From: Campylobacterota bacterium
Lineage (GTDB): Bacteria; Campylobacterota; Campylobacteria; Campylobacterales; SZUA-545
Reading direction: 5' to 3'
Length of the DNA: 30,985 bases
Assembly (NCBI GenBank): GCA_003561815.1
Contig: PWVP01000021.1
Location: forward strand, 1 to 30,985
Shown here: positions 30,311 through 30,985 of the stretch, piece by piece
How the letters are laid out: each line of letters opens with the position of its first letter
How positions within the stretch are numbered: position 1 is the stretch's first letter
Translations under genes and position numbers: made by a program
The notes under the pieces: generated by a model
Seen by the model: the letters and a program-made list of their open reading frames with translations, nothing else
Databases searched by the model: none
Told to the model about the DNA's origin: nothing

Positions 30311-30985
30311 CTGAATTTATCCGCAAGCTCAACTTCCTGCTCACCCGGCGCGATAAGCAGTTTCTCGCCGGGCTTTTTGGGCTTTCGCTTTTTGTGGCGC
30401 TGGTGGAGACAGTGGGGATCTCGGCGATTATGCCCTTTATCTCCGTGGCGACCAATCCAGCTCTAGTCGAGACCAATGAGTACTACCGGGCGGTTTATGA
30501 GTGGCTGGGGTTTGGTTCGGCGAGCCACTTTATCATCGCCTTTGGCTTTGTGCTGATCGGGTTTTATCTCTTTCGTGGGGGGCTGAATCTCTTTTATACC
30601 TGGCTGCTTTCGCGCTTTTCGCACGGACGGTACCATTTGATCGCCTACCGGCTCTTTTCGACCTATCTGGCGTTTTCGTACCGCGACTTCACCAGGCGCA
30701 ACACCGCTCAACTCAATAAGACCATCATGGCTGAGGCCAAAAATCTAACTCAGCTCATTCACCACACCTTACTTCTAATATCAGAGATCGCCACGGCAGC
30801 GCTACTCTATGCGCTGCTGATCTGGGTCAACTGGAAGATCACGCTGGTACTCACCCTGCTGCTGGGCATCAAAGTGTTCTTGCTGCTTAAAACCGTCTCT
30901 CCGGCCATCTCCCGGCAGGGCAAAAAGCGCGCTCAAAGACAGAGCTCCTTTTACGGCATCATCAACGACGCGCTGGGCAACTTCA
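30307..30985 (+). CDS. ABC transporter, PglK-like lipid-linked oligosaccharide flippase (partial)
   Basis: The gene begins with ATG at 30307 and leaves the window at the right edge; about 226 residues are visible, all in the membrane domain, before the ATPase domain. The start MTEFIRKLNFLLTRRDKQF and the segments ETVGISAIMPFISVAT (35-50), LSRFSHGRYHLIAYRLFS (near 100-117) and the FTRRNTAQL stretch closely parallel PglK (WlaB) of Campylobacter jejuni, which flips the undecaprenyl-linked heptasaccharide used for N-glycosylation. I compared from memory, so the exact identity is uncertain; a related MsbA-like exporter is the alternative. The gene may open a protein glycosylation locus further right. 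It overlaps hepT by 4 bases. Confidence 0.8.
   Translation, partial: MTEFIRKLNFLLTRRDKQFLAGLFGLSLFVALVETVGISAIMPFISVATNPALVETNEYYRAVYEWLGFGSASHFIIAFGFVLIGFYLFRGGLNLFYTWLLSRFSHGRYHLIAYRLFSTYLAFSYRDFTRRNTAQLNKTIMAEAKNLTQLIHHTLLLISEIATAALLYALLIWVNWKITLVLTLLLGIKVFLLLKTVSPAISRQGKKRAQRQSSFYGIINDALGNF

Noticed and set aside
1..30985. CRISPR arrays, tRNA, rRNA or insertion sequences
   Set aside because: No regularly spaced repeats, no clover-leaf or rRNA-like stretches, and no transposase or terminal inverted repeats were seen on reading both strands. A tRNAscan and Infernal run would be decisive.

Overview
The window looks like a chromosomal segment of a GC-rich member of the Campylobacterota (Epsilonproteobacteria). 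Three things point there. The flgC-fliE-class B PBP string matches the flgB-flgC-fliE-pbp order of Campylobacter and Helicobacter. The uvrD-truB-ispE-smpB string matches the Campylobacter order uvrD-truB-csrA-ispE-smpB. A PglK-type flippase starts at the right edge. A Csd3/Pgp3-like cell-shape peptidase and a fused PabB-PabC fit the same group. The genus cannot be named from the sequence. Genes are packed tightly, many overlap by 1-8 bases, and TTG/GTG starts are common. No rRNA, tRNA, CRISPR array, insertion sequence or phage gene was seen.

Layout. Bases 1-2724 run leftward: the N-terminal part of a cysteine-type molybdopterin formate dehydrogenase-like subunit, homoserine dehydrogenase, a terminator and a periplasmic di-haem cytochrome c. 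From 2845 rightward come a DoxX membrane protein, a 239-base stretch without a convincing gene, a lipoprotein gene that appears cut short, and a RelE/ParE-type toxin-antitoxin pair with its own promoter. Leftward again are ruvB, then rsmE and the Csd3-like peptidase; a 164-residue unknown gene reads rightward between ruvB and rsmE. From 7844 to 16043 a long rightward run holds a lipoprotein, an AAA+ ATPase, a DedA protein, an orphan ABC ATPase, PBP1A, flgC, fliE and a class B PBP. A ChaN-PDZ protein (leftward) overlaps the end of that PBP gene. Then come pyrB, pabBC and an SspB-like small protein (rightward), a LysR regulator (leftward), and uvrD-truB-ispE-smpB-comF plus a sodium-symporter gene (rightward). 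trpS and a GspF/PilC-like gene read leftward. The right end holds an MntA-HepT toxin-antitoxin pair joined by a 4-base overlap to the PglK-like flippase, which is cut by the window edge.

How the genes work together. The core is housekeeping: envelope growth (PBP1A, class B PBP, Csd3-like peptidase, DedA, two lipoproteins), the rod of the flagellum (FlgC, FliE), DNA repair (RuvB, UvrD), rRNA and tRNA modification (RsmE, TruB), translation rescue (SmpB), isoprenoid, folate, pyrimidine and amino-acid synthesis. Two lower-GC toxin-antitoxin modules look acquired. The points most worth following are the SspB-like protein, the absence of csrA from the truB-ispE junction and of flgB before flgC, the lipoprotein apparently starting at CTG and coupled to an AAA+ ATPase with an altered Walker B motif, the broken lipoprotein joined in frame to an antitoxin, and a strong excess of the octamer GCGATCGC, otherwise known as the cyanobacterial HIP1 element.
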